DNA of 64,000 bases from Diospyros lotus (Eukaryota; Streptophyta; Magnoliopsida; Ericales; Ebenaceae), in the NCBI RefSeq assembly GCF_014633365.1, contig NW_026267104.1:62001-126000 (forward strand). Reading direction: 5' to 3'. Positions 1 through 12,569 of this stretch are shown here, piece by piece; position 1 is the first letter of the stretch; the number at the start of each line of letters is the position of its first letter. The notes below the pieces were generated by a model, which did not search any database, was not told the DNA's origin, and was given only the letters and a program-made list of their open reading frames with translations. Both the position numbers and the translations under genes were made by a program.

Positions 1-952
1 CAAAAGCAAATAAGTCAATATTGAGATTTCGTTGATTGAACAAACTTGACTCTTTCTTGTTTGAAGTGTTCTACTATGGACCATGGCTAAAACACATGTT
101 TTCAAAACTTCCCAAAAATCGAATTTGAACTTTCTTTAGTGTATTTACTGTATCAAAATATCGCCTCTTACATAGATTCGGAATCGTCAAAAACAAATGA
201 GACAATTTTGAGATATTGTTGATTGAATAAAGTTCAGTCTTTCTTGTTTCAAGTGTTCTACTATGGACCCGTGGCTAAAAGTCATGTTTTCAAAACTTCC
301 CAAAATCCAAATTTGAACTTTCTTTAGTGTATTTAGTGTATCAAAATGTCGTCTTTCACAATTATTAGGTATCCTCAAAAGCAAATAAGTCAATTTTGAG
401 ATATCGTTGATTGAACAAACTTGACTCTTTCTTGTTTCAAGTGTTCTACTATGGATCCATGCCTATAACACATGTTCTCAAAACTTCCCAAAAATCGAAT
501 TTGAACTTTCTTTAGTGTATTTATTGTATCAAAATATCGTCTTTCACATAGATTCGGAATCGTCAAAAACAAATGAGTCAATTTTGAGATATCGTTGATT
601 GAATAAAGTTGAGTCTTTCTTGTTTCAATTGTTCTACTATGGACCCATGATTAAAACTCAAGTTTTCAAAACTTCCCGAAATCCAAAATTGAACTTTGTT
701 TAGTGTTTTTAGCGTATCAAAAAGTCGTCTTTCACAATCATTAGGAATCGTAAAAAGCAAATAAGTCAATTTTGAGATATTGTTGATTGAACAAACTTGA
801 CTCTTTCTTGTTTCAAGTGTTCTACTATGGACCCATGGCTAAAACACATGTTATCAAAACTTCCCAAAAATAGAATTTGAACTTTCTTTAGTGTATTTAG
901 TGTATCAAAATATCGTCTTTCCCATAGATTCGAAATCGTCAAAAAGGAATGA

Positions 953-1104
953 GTCAATTTTTAGATATCGTTGATTGAATAAAGTTGAGTCTTTAAGTCA
1001 TGTTTTCAAAACTTCCAAAAAACAGACTTTGAACTTTTTTTAGTGTATTTAGTGTATCAAAATATCGTCTCTCCCATAGATTCAGAATCGTCAAAAAGGA
1101 ATGA
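953..1104. repeat. Short satellite monomer (152 bp, 36-bp internal deletion)
   Basis: The landmark 'gtcaatttt' recurs after 152 bp instead of 188. The segment between 'gagtcttt' and 'aagtcatg' is missing, about 36 bp that normally include the 'ttctactatgg' landmark. The same junction, with the same linked variants downstream ('cttccaaaaaacag', a run of seven T before 'agtgtattt', and usually 'tctctcccatag'), is seen near 994, 4695, 13566, 14094, 27809, 28893, 35576, 38687, 45390, 48797, 54581, 56422 and 61078. Shared linked variants imply one deletion event that was then copied. Confidence 0.9.
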
Positions 1105-2037
1105 GTCAATTTTGTGATATCGTTGATTGAATAAAGTTGAGTCTTTCTTGTTTCAAGTGTTCTACTATGGACCCATGGCTAAAAGTCATGTTTTCAAAAC
1201 TTCACGAAATCGAAATTTGAACTTTCTTTAGTGTATCAAAATGTCGTTTATCACAATTATTATGAATCGTCAAAAGCAAACAAGTCAATTTTGAGATATC
1301 GTTGATTGAACAAACTTGACTCTTTCTTGTTTCAAGTGTTCTACTATGGACCCATGCCTAAAACACATGTTTTCAAAACTTCCCAAAAATCGAATTTGAA
1401 CTTTCTTTAGTGTATTTAGTGTATCAAAATATCGTCTTTCACATAGATTCGGAATCGTCAAAAACAAAGGAGAAAATTTTGAGATATCGTTGATTGAATA
1501 AAGTTCAGTCTTTCTTGTTCCAAGTGTTCTACTATGGACCCATGGCTAAAAGTCAAGTTTTGGAAACTTCCCAAAAACCGAATTTGAACTTTCTTTAGTG
1601 TATTTAGTATCAAAATATCATCTTTCACATAGATTCGGAATCGTTAAAAACAAATGAGTCAATTTTGAGATAACTTTGATTGAGCAAAGTTGACTCTTTC
1701 TTGTTTCAATTGTTCTACTATGGACCCATGGCTAAAAGTCATGTATTGGAAACTTCCCAAAAACTGAATTTGAACTTTCTTTAGTGTATTTCGTGTATCA
1801 AAATATCGTCTTTCACATAGATTCGGAATCGTTAAAAACAAATGAGTAAATTTTGAGATAACTTTGATTGACTCTTTCTTCTTTCAATTGTTCTACTATG
1901 GACCCATGAATAAAACTCAAGTTTTCAAAACTTCTCGAAATCCAAATTTGAACTTTCTTTAGTGTATTTAGTGTATCAAAATATCGTCTTTCACAAACAT
2001 TCGGAATCGTTAAAGACAATTGAGTCAATTTTGAGAT

Positions 2038-2057
2038 AACTTTGATTGAACAAAGTT
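2038..2057. other. Dyad symmetry in a B-form monomer (example)
   Basis: The 20 bases aactttgattgaacaaagtt form a perfect inverted repeat: arms aactttg and caaagtt around a 6-base centre. It recurs at the same place in most B-form monomers of all three satellite blocks. In A-form monomers the place reads 'atcgttgattgaacaaactt' or similar and the arms no longer pair. It could form a short cruciform or bind a dimeric protein; no function is shown. Confidence 0.85.
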
Positions 2058-2106
2058 GACTCGTTCTTGTTTCAATTGTTCTACTATGGACCCATGACTA
2101 AAACTC

Positions 2107-2121
2107 AAGTTTTCAAAACTT
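2107..2121. other. Second dyad in the same monomer (example)
   Basis: aagttttcaaaactt is an inverted repeat with 7-base arms around a single C. It recurs in most B-form monomers. A-form monomers have 'catgttttcaaaactt', where only the inner five bases of each arm pair. It lies about 50 bp from the first dyad centre to centre, so B-form monomers carry two dyads per repeat. Confidence 0.8.
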
Positions 2122-3511
2122 CCCGAAATCCAAATTTGAACTTTCTTTAGTGTATTTAGTGTATCAAAATATCGTCTTTCACATAAATTCAGAATCGTTA
2201 AAAACAAATGAGTCAATTTTGAGATAACTTTGATAGAACAAAGTTGACTCTTTCTTGTTTCAATTGTTCTACTATGGAACCTTGACTAAAACTAAAGTTT
2301 TCAAAACTTCCCGCAAGCCGAATTTGAACTTTCTTTAGTGAATTTAGTGTATCAAAAGGTCGTCTTTCACATACCTTCGGAATCATTAAAAAAGAATGAG
2401 TCAATTTTGAGATAACTTTTATTGAACAAAGTTGACTCTTTCTTGTTTCAAGTGTTCTACTATGGACCCATGGCTAAAACACATGTTTTGGAAACTTCCC
2501 AAAAACTGAATTTGAACTTTCTTTAGGGTATTTAGTGTATCAAAATATCGTCTTTCACATAGAGTCGGAATCGTTAAAAACAAATGAGTCAATTTTGAGA
2601 TAAGTTTGATTGAAAAAAGTTGACTTTTTCTTGTTTCAATTGTTGTACTATGGACCCATGACTAAAACTCAAGTTTTCAAAACTTCCCGAAATCCAAATT
2701 TGAACTTTCTTTAGAGTATTTAGTGTATCAAAATATCGTCTTTCACATAGATTCGGAATCGTTAAAAACAAATGAGTTAATTTTGAGATAACTTTGATTG
2801 AACAAAGTTGACTCTTTCTTGTTTCAAGTGTTCTACTATGGACCCATGGCTAAAAGTCATGTTTTGGAAACTTCCCAAAAACTGAATTTGAACTTTCTTT
2901 AGGGTATTTAGTGTTTCAAAATATCGTCTTTCACATAGATTCGGAATCGTTAAAAACAAATGAGTAAATTTTGAGATAACTTTGATTGAACAAAGTTGAC
3001 TCTTTCTTATTTCAATTGTTCTACTATGGACCCATGACTAAAACTCAAGTTTTCAAAACTTCTCGAAATCCAAATTTGAACTTTCTTTAGTGTATTTAGT
3101 GTATCAAAATATCGTCGTTCACATAGATTCGGAATCGTTAAAAACAAATGAGTAAATTTTGAGATAACTTTGATTGAACAAAGTTGACTCTTTCTTATTT
3201 CAATTGTTCTACTATGGACCCATGACTAAAACTCAAGTTTTCAAAACTTCCCGAAATCCAAATTTAAATTTTCTTTAGTGTCTTTAGCGTATCAAAATGT
3301 CGTCTTTCACAATAATTAGGAATCGTCAAAAGCAAATAAGTCAATATTGAGATTTCGTTGATTGAACAAACTTGACTCTTTCTTGTTTCAAGTGTTCTAC
3401 TATGGACCATGGCTAAAACACATGTTTTCAAAACTTCCCAAAAATCGAATTTGAACTTTCTTTAGTGTATTTACTGTATCAAAATATCGCTTTCACATAG
3501 ATTCGGAATAG

Positions 3512-4263
3512 TCAAAAACAAATGAGACAATTTTGAGATATCGTTGATTGAATAAAGTTCAGTCTTTCTTGTTTCAAGTGTTCTACTATGGACCCGTGGC
3601 TAAAAGTCATGTTTTCAAAACTTCCCAAAATCCAAATTTGAACTTTTTTTAGTGTATTTAGTGTATCAAAATGTCGTCTTTCACAATTATTAGGTATCGT
3701 CAAAAGCAAATAAGTCAATTTTGAGATATCGTTGATTGAGCAAACTTGACTCTTTCTTGTTTCAAGTGTTCTACTATGGACCCATGCCTATAACACATGT
3801 TCTCAAAACTTCCCAAAAATCGATTTTGAACTTTCTTTAGTGTATTTATTGTATCAAAATATCGTCTTTCACATAGATTCGGAATCGTCAAAAACAAATG
3901 AGACAATTTTGAGATATTGTTGATTGAATAAAGTTCAGTCTTTCTTGTTTCAAGTGTTCTACTATGGACCCGTGGCTAAAAGTCATGTTTTCAAAACTTC
4001 CCAAAATCCAAATTTGAACTTTCTTTAGTGTATTTAGTGTATCAAAATGTCGTCTTTCACAATTATTAGGTATCGTCAAAAGCAAATAAGTCAATTTTGA
4101 GATATCGTTGATTGAACAAACTTGACTCTTTCTTGTTTCAAGTGTTCTACTATGGATCCATGCCTATAACACATGTTCTCAAAACTTCCCAAAAATCGAA
4201 TTTGAACTTTCTTTAGTGTATTTATTGTATCAAAATATCGTCTTTCACATAGATTCGGAATCG
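3512..4263. repeat. Tandem duplication of a 376-bp dimer
   Basis: The pair of monomers beginning near 3512 is followed by a near-identical pair beginning at 3888, an offset of exactly two monomers. Diagnostic variants shared by both are 'gacccgtggctaaaag' and 'tgcctataacacatgttctc'. Copy 1 of the enclosing block has only one such pair (187-570), so the duplication arose in this copy. Confidence 0.8.
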
Positions 4264-6289
4264 TCAAAAACAAATGAGTCAATTTTGAGATATCGTTGAT
4301 TGAATAATGTTTAGTCTTTCTTGTTTCAATTGTACTACTATGGACCCATGATTAAAACTCAAGTTTTCAAAACTTCCCGAAATCCAAAATTGAACTTTCT
4401 TTAGTGTATTTATCGTATCAAAAAGTCGTCTTTCACAATCATTAGGAATCGTAAAAAGCAAATAAGTCAATTTTGAGATATTGTTGATTGAACAAACTTG
4501 ACTCTTTCTTGTTTTGAAGTGTTCTACTATGGACCCATGGCTAAAACACATGTTTTCAAAACTTCCCAAAAATCGAATTTGAACTTTCCTTAGTGTATTT
4601 AGTGTATCAAATATCGTCTTTCCCATAGATTCGAAATCGTCAAAAAGGAATGAGTCAATTTTTAGATATCGTTGATTGAATAAAGTTGAGTCTTTAAGTC
4701 ATGTTTTCAAAACTTCCAAAAAACAGACTTTGAACTTTTTTTAGTGTATTTAGTGTATCAAAATATCGTCTCTCCCATAGATTCAGAATCGTCAAAAAGG
4801 AATGAGTAAATTTTGTGATATCGTTGATTGAATAAAGTTGAGTCTTTCTTGTTTCAAGTGTTCTACTATGGACCTATGGCTAAAAGTCATGTTTTCAAAA
4901 CTTCCCAAAAATCGAATTTGAACTTTCTTTAGTGTATTTAGTGTATCAAAATATCATCTTTCACATAGATTCGGAATCGTAAAAAACAAAGGAGAAAATT
5001 TTGAGATATCGTTGATTGAATAAAGTTCAGTCTTTCTTGTTCCAAGTGTTCTACTATGGACCCATGGCTAAAAGTCATGTTTTGGAAACTTCCCAAAAAC
5101 CGAATTTGAACTTTCTTTCGTGTATTTAGTGTATCAAAATATCGTCTTTCACATAGATTCGGAATCGTTGAAAACAAATGAGTCAATTTTGAGATAACTT
5201 TGATTGAACAAAGTTGACTCTTTCTTGTTTCAATTGTTCTACTATGGACCCATGGCTAAAAGTCATGTATTGGAAACTTCCCAAAAACTGAATTTGAACT
5301 TTCTTTAGTGTATTTGGTGTATCAAAATATCGTCTTTCACATAGATTCGGAATCGTTAAAAACAAATGTGTAAATTTTGAGATAACTTTGATTGACTCTT
5401 TCTTCTTTCAATTGTTCTACTATGGACCCATGACTAAAACTCAAGTTTTCAAAACTTCTCGAAATCCAAATTTGAACTTTCTTTAGTGTATTTAGTGTAT
5501 CAAAATATCGTCTTTCACAAACATTCGGAATCGTTAAAGACAATTGAGTCAATTTTGAGATAACTTTGATTGAACAAAGTTGACTCGTTCTTGTTTCAAT
5601 TGTTCTACTATGGACCCATGACTAAAACTCAAGTTTTCAAAACTTCCCGAAATCCAAATTTGAACTTTCTTTAGTGTATTTAGTATATCAAAATATCGTC
5701 TTTCACATACATTCGGAATCGTTAAAAACAAAAGAGTCAATTTTGAGATAACTTTGATTGAAAAAAGTTGACTCTTTCTTGTTTCAATTGTTCTACTATG
5801 GACCCATGACTAAAACTCAAGTTTTCAAAACTTCCCGAAATCCAAATTTGAACTTTCTTTAGTGTATTTAGCGTATCAAGAAGTCGTCTTTCACAATCAT
5901 TAGGAATCGTAAAAAGCAAATAAGTAAATTTTGAGATATTGTTGATTGAACAAACTTGACTCTTTCTTGTTTCAAGTGTTCTACTATGGACCCATGGCTA
6001 AAACACATGTTTTCAAAACTTCCCAAAAATCGAATTTGAACTTTCTTTAGTGTATTTAGTGTATCAAAATATCGTCTTTCACATACATTCGGAATCGTTA
6101 AAAACAAAAGAGTCAATTTTGAGATAACTTTGATTGAACAAAGTTGACTCTTTCTTGTTTCAATTGTTCTACTATGTACCCTTGACTAAAACTCAAGTTT
6201 TCAAAACTTCCCGAAATCCAAATTTGAACTTTCTTTAGTTTATCAAAATATCATCTTTCACATACATTCGGAATCGTGAAAAACAATTG

Positions 6290-9200
6290 AGTCAATTTTG
6301 AGATAACTTTGATTGAACAAAGTTGACTCTTGTTTCAATTGTTCTACTATGGACCCGTGACTAAAACTCAAGTTTTCAAAACTTCCCGAAATCCAAAATT
6401 GAACTTTCTTTAGTTTATCAAAATATCATCTTTCACATACATTCGGAATCGTGAAAAACAATTGAGTCAATTTTGAGATAACTTTGATTGAACAAAGTTG
6501 ACTCGTTCTTGTTTCAATTGTTCTACTATGGACCCATGACTAAAACTCAAGTTTTCAAAACTTCCCGAAATCCAAATTTGAACTTTCTTTAGTGTATTTA
6601 GTATATCAAAATATCGTCTTTCACATACATTCGGAATCCTGAAAAACAAATGAGTCAATTTTGAGATAACTTTGGTTGAACAAAGTTGACTTTTTCTTGT
6701 TTCAATTGTTCTACTATGGACCCATGACTAGAACTCAAGTTTTCAAAACTTCCCGAAATTCAAATTTGAACTTTCTTTAGTGTATTTAGCGTATCAAGAA
6801 GTCGTCTTTCACAATCATTAGGAATCGTAAAAAGAAAATAAGTCAATTTTGAGATATTGTTGTTGAACAAACTTGACTCTTTCTTGTTTCAAGTGTTCTA
6901 CTATGGACCCATGGCTAAAACACATGTTTTCAAAACTTCCCAAAAATTGAATTTGAACTTTCTTTACTGTATTTAGTGTATCAAAATATCGTCTTTCACA
7001 TAGATTCGGAATCGTTAAAAACAAAAGAGTCAATTTTGAGATAACTTTGATTGAACAAAGTTGACTCTTGTTTCAATTGTTCTACTATGGACCCGTGACT
7101 AAAACTCAAGTTTTCAAAACTTCTCGAAATCCAAAATTGAACTTTCTTTAGTTTATCAAAATATCATCTTTCACATACATTCGGAATCGTGAAAAACAAT
7201 TGAGTCAATTTTGTGATAACTTTGATTCAAGAAAGTTGACTCGTTCTTGTTTCAATTGTTCTACTATGGACCCATGACTAAAACTCAAGTTTTCAAAACT
7301 TCCCGAAATCCAAATTTGAACTTTCTTTAGTGTATTTAGTATATCAAAATATCGTCTTTCACATACATTCGGAATCCTGAAAAACAAATGAGTCAATTTT
7401 GAGATAACTTTGGTTGAACAAAGTTGACTTTTTCTTGTTTCAATTGTTCTACTATGGACCCATGACTAAAACTCAAGTTTTCAAACTTCCCGAAATCCAA
7501 ATTTGAACTTTCTTTAGTGTATTTAGCGTATCAAGAAGTCGTCTTTCACAATCATTAGGAATCGTAAAAAGAAAATAAGTCAATTTTGAGATATTGTTGT
7601 TGAACAAAGTTGACTCTTTCTTGTTTCAAGTGTTCTACTATGGACCCATGGCTAAAACACATGTTTTCAAAACTTCCCAAAAATCGAATTTGAACTTTCT
7701 TTAGTGTATTTAGTGTATCAAAATATCGTCTTTCACATAGATTCAGAATCGTTAAAAACAAAAGGGTCAATTTTGAGATAACTTTGATTGAACAAAGTTG
7801 ACTCTTGTTTCAATTGTTCTACTATGGACCCGTGACTAAAACTCAAGTTTTCAAAACTTCTCGAAATCCAAAATTGAACTTTCTTTAGTTTATCAAAATA
7901 TCATCTTTCACATACATTCGGAATCGTGAAAAACAATTGAGTCAATTTTGAGATAACTTTGATTGAACAAAGTTGACTCTTGTTTCAATTGTTCTACTAT
8001 GGACCCGTGACTAAAACTCAAGTTTTCAAAACTTCCCGAAATCCAAAATTGAACTTTCTTTAGTTTATCAAAATATCATCTTTCACATACATTCGGAATC
8101 GTGAAAAACAATTGAGTCAATTTTGAGATAACTTTGATTGAACAAAGTTGACTCGTTCTTGTTTCAATTGTTCTACTATGGACCCATGACTAAAACTCAA
8201 GTTTTCAAAACTTCCCGAAATCCAAATTTGAACTTTCTTTAGTGTATTTAGTATATCAAAATATCGTCTTTCACATACATTCGGAATCCTGAAAAACAAA
8301 TGAGTCAATTTTGAGATAACTTTGGTTGAACAAAGTTGACTTTTTCTTGTTTCAATTGTTCTACTATGGACCCATGACTAAAACTCAAGTTTTCAAAACT
8401 TCCCGAAATCCAAATTTGAACTTTCTTTAGTGTATTTAGTATATCAAAATATCGTCTTTCACATACATTCGGAATCCTGAAAAACAAATGAGTCAATTTT
8501 GAGATAACTTTGGTTGAACAAAGTTGACATTTTCTTGTTTCAATTGTTCTACTATGGACCCATGACTAGAACTCAAGTTTTCAAAACTTCCCGAAATCCA
8601 AATTTGAACTTTCTTTAGTGTATTTAGCGTATCAAGAAGTCGTCTTTCACAATCATTAGGAATCGTAAAAAGAAAATAAGTCAATTTTGAGATATTGTTG
8701 TTGAACAAACTTGACTCTTTCTTGTTTCAAGTGTTCTACTATGGACCCATGGCTAAAACACATGTTTTCAAAACTTCCCAAAAATCGAATTTGAACTTTC
8801 TTTAGTGTATTTAGTGTATCAAAATATCGTCTTTCACATAGATTCGGAATCGTTAAAAACAAAAGGGTCAATTTTGAGATAACTTTGATTGAACAAAGTT
8901 GACTCTTGTTTCAATTGTTCTACTATGGACCCGTGACTAAAACTCAAGTTTTCAAAACTTCTCGAAATCCAAAATTGAACTTTCTTTAGTTTATCAAAAT
9001 ATCATCTTTCACATACATTCGGAATCGTGAAAAACAATTGAGTCAATTTTGAGATAACTTTGATTGAACAAAGTTGACTCGTTCTTGTTTCAATTGTTCT
9101 ACTATGGACCCATGACTAAAACTCAAGTTTTCAAAACTTCCCGAAATCCAAATTTGAACTTTCTTTAGTGTATTTAGTATATCAAAATATCGTCTTTCAC

Positions 9201-10518
9201 ATACATTCGGAATCCTGAAAAACAAATGAGTCAATTTTGAGATAACTTTGGTTGAACAAAGTTGACTTTTTCTTGTTTCAATTGTTCTACTATGGACCCA
9301 TGACTAGAACTCAAGTTTTCAAAACTTCCCGAAATCCAAATTTGAACTTTCTTTAGTGTATTTAGCGTATCAAGAAGTCGTCTTTCACAATCATTAGGAA
9401 TCGTAAAAAGAAAATAAGTCAATTTTGAGATATTGTTGTTGAACAAACTTGACTCTTTCTTGTTTCAAGTGTTCTACTATGGACCCATGGCTAAAACACA
9501 TGTTTTCAAAACTTCCCAAAAATCGAATTTGAACTTTCTTTAGTGTATTTAGTGTATCAAAATATCGTCTTTCACATAGATTCGGAATCGTTAAAAACAA
9601 AAGGGTCAATTTTGAGATAACTTTGATTGAACAAAGTTGACTCTTGTTTCAATTGTTCTACTATGGACCCGTGACTAAAACTCAAGTTTTCAAAACTTCT
9701 CGAAATCCAAAATTGAACTTTCTTTAGTTTATCAAAATATCATCTTTCACATACATTCGGAATCGTGAAAAACAATTGAGTCAATTTTGAGATAACTTTC
9801 ATTGAACAAAGTTGACTCGTTCTTGTTTCAATTGTTCTACTATGGACCCATGACTAAAACTCAAGTTTTCAAAACTTCCCGAAATCCAAATTTGAACTTT
9901 CTTTAGTGTATTTAGTATATCAAAATATCGTCTTTCACATACATTCGGAATCCTGAAAAACAAATGAGTCAATTTTGAGATAACTTTGGTTGAACAAAGT
10001 TGACTTTTTCTTGTTTCAATTGTTCTACTATGGACCCATGACTAAAACTCAAGTTTTCAAAACTTCCCGAAATCCAAATTTGAACTTTCTTTAGTGTATT
10101 TAGCGTATCAAGAAGTCGTCTTTCACAATCATTAGGAATCGTAAAAAGAAAATAAGTCAATTTTGAGATATTGTTGTTGAACAAACTTGACTCTTTCTTG
10201 TTTCAAGTGTTCTACTATGGACCCATGGCTAAAACACATGTTTTCAAAACTTCCCAAAAATCGAATTTGAACTTTCTTTACTGTATTTAGTGTTTCAAAA
10301 TATCGTCTTTCACATAGATTCGGAATCGTTAAAAACAAAAGAGTCAATTTTGAGATAACTTTGATTGAACAAAGTTGACTCTTGTTTCAATTGTTCTACT
10401 ATGGACCCGTGACTAAAACTCAAGTTTTCAAAACTTCCCGAAATCCAAAATTGAACTTTCTTTAGTTTATCAAAATATCATCTTTCACATACATTCAGAA
10501 TCGTGAAAAACAATTGAG
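6290..10518. repeat. 738-bp four-monomer higher-order repeat
   Basis: A four-monomer unit recurs at 738 bp. Its order is: a doubly deleted B monomer ('gactcttgtttc' and 'ctttagtttatc'), a B monomer with 'gactcgttcttg', a B monomer with 'tttggttgaac' and 'gactttttcttg', and an A monomer with 'gatattgttgttgaac'. The doubly deleted monomer starts near 6290, 7027, 7765, 7940, 8870, 9608 and 10346. The unit is 14 bp short of four monomers, accounted for by deletions of 4, 9 and 1 bases. One unit (about 7765-8865) has six monomers through an extra doubly deleted copy and an extra B copy. The last unit is partial. Confidence 0.85.
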
Positions 10519-11256
10519 TCAATTTTGAGATAACTTTGATTGAACAAAGTTGACTTTTTCTTGTTTCAATTGTTGTACTATGGACCCATGACTAAAACTC
10601 AAGTTTTCAAAACTTCCCGAAATCCAAATTTGAACTTTCTTTAGAGTATTTAGTGTATCAAAATATCGTCTTTCACATAGATTCGGAATCGTTAAAAACA
10701 AATGAGTTAATTTTGAGATAACTTTGATTGAACAAAGTTGACTCTTTCTTGTTTCAAGTGTTCTACTATCGACCCATGGCTAAAAGTCATGTTTTGGAAA
10801 CTTCCCAAAAACTGAATTTGAACTTTCTTTAGGGTATTTAGTGTTTCAAAATATCTTCTTTCACATAGATTCGGAATCGTTAAAAACAAATGAGTAAATT
10901 TTGAGATAACTTTGATTGAACAAAGTTGACTCTTTCTTATTTCAATTGTTCTACTATGGACCCATGACTAAAACTCAAGTTTTCAAAACTTCTCGAAATC
11001 CAAATTTGAACTTTCTTTAGTGTATTTAGTGTATCAAAATATCGTCTTTCACAAACATTCGGAATCGTTAAAAACAAATGAGTCAATTTTGAGATAACTT
11101 TGATTGAAAAAAGTTGACTTGTTCTTGTTTCAATTGTTCTACTATAGACCCATGACTAAAACTCAAGTTTTCAAAACTTCCTGAAATCCAAATTTGAATT
11201 TTCTTTAGTGTCTTTAGCGTATCAAAATGTCGTCTTTCACAATTATTAGGAATCGT

Positions 11257-11960
11257 CAAAAGCAAATAAGTCAATATTGAGATTTCCTTGATTGAACAAA
11301 CTTGACTCTTTCTTGTTTCAAGTGTTCTACTATGGACCATGGCTAAAACACATGTTTTCAAAACTTCCCAAAAATCGAATTTGAACTTTCTTTAGTGTAT
11401 TTACTGTATCAAAATATCGCCTTTCACATAGATTCGGAATCGTCAAAAACAAATGAGACAATTTTGAGATATCGTTGATTGAATTAAGTTCAGTCTTTCT
11501 TGTTTCAAGTGTTCTACTATGGACCCGTGGCTAAAAGTCATGTTTTCAAAACTTCCCAAAATCCAAATTTGAACTTTCTTTAGTGTATTTAGTGTATCAA
11601 AATGTCGTCTTTCACAATTATTAGGTATCGTCAAAAGCAAATAAGTCAATTTTGAGATCGTTGATTGAACAAACTTGACTCTTTCTTCTTTCAAGTGTTC
11701 TACTATGGACCCATGCCTATAACACATGTTCTCAAAACTTCCCAAAATTCGATTTTGAACTTTCTTTAGTGTATTTATTGTATCAAAATATCGTCTTTCA
11801 CATAGATTCGGAATCGTCAAAAACAAATGAGTCAATTTTGAGATATCGTTGATTGAATAAAGTTGGGTCTTTCTTGTTTCAATTGTTCTACTATGGACCC
11901 ATGATTAAAACTCAAGTTTTCAAAACTTCCCAAAATCCAAAATTGAACTTTCTTTAGTGT
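11257..11960. repeat. Higher-order repeat block, copy 3 (partial)
   Basis: Resumes the start of the 3.3-kb block: 'gtcaatattgagatttc' is followed by the 'gacccgtggctaaaag' and 'tgcctataacacatg' monomers, at offset 7931 from 3326. Similarity in monomer order ends near 11960, where the 'tatcgtatcaaaaagtcg' variant of the earlier copies is replaced by 'agtgtatcaaaatatcg'. Confidence 0.7.
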
Positions 11961-12569
11961 ATTTAGTGTATCAAAATATCGTCTTTCACATACATTCGGA
12001 ATCGTTAAAAACAAATGAGTCAATTTTGAGATAACTTTGATTGAACAAAGTTGACTCTTTGTTGTTTCAATTGTTCTACTATGGACCCTTGACTAAAAAC
12101 TCAAGTTTTCAAAACTTCCCGAAATCCAAATTTGAACTTTCTTTAGTGTATTTAGTGTATCAAAATGTCGTCTTTCACAATTATTAGGAATCGTCGAAAG
12201 CAAATAAGTCAATTTTGAGATATCGTTGATTGAACAAATTTGAATCTTTCTTGTTTCAAGTGTTCTACTATGGACCCATGGCTAAAACACATGTTTTCAA
12301 AACTTCCCAAAAATCGAATTTGAACTTTCTTTAGTGTATTTAGTTTATCAAAATATCGTCTTTCACATTGATTCGGAATCGTGAAAAACAAATGAGTAAA
12401 TTTTGAGATAACTTTGATTGAACAAAGTTGACTCTTTCTTGTTTCAATTGTTCTACTATGGACCCATGGCTAAAACTAAAGTTTTCAAAACTTCTCGAAA
12501 GCCAAATTTGAACTTTCTTTATTGTTTTTAGCGTATCAAAATGTCGTCTTTCACAATTATAAGGAATCT

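Larger units (their letters stand above)
1..3325. repeat. Higher-order repeat block, copy 1 (about 3.3 kb)
   Basis: Position 1 matches 3326, and the order of recognisable monomers repeats from there: the 'gacccgtgg' monomer near 270 and 3595, 'ggatccatgcctataac' near 452 and 4155, the 152-bp short monomer near 994 and 4695, and the 10-bp-deleted monomer near 1865 and 5390. The right part, 2589-3325, matches 10519-11256 at an offset of 7930-7931 bp. The block is about 18 monomers, one of them short. Its true left end may lie outside the window. Confidence 0.8.
3326..11256. repeat. Higher-order repeat block, copy 2, internally expanded
   Basis: Second copy of the 3.3-kb block. Its left part matches 1-2200 at offsets of 3325-3701 and then 3524 bp. 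Its right part (10519-11256) matches 2589-3325. It is about 4.6 kb longer than copy 1 because a dimer was duplicated near 3512-4263 and a 738-bp four-monomer unit was amplified between about 6290 and 10518. Confidence 0.75.

Noticed and set aside
130..200. CENP-B box
   Set aside because: The 'attcggaatcgt' segment only loosely recalls the box; the required CGGG core is absent from the monomers inspected.
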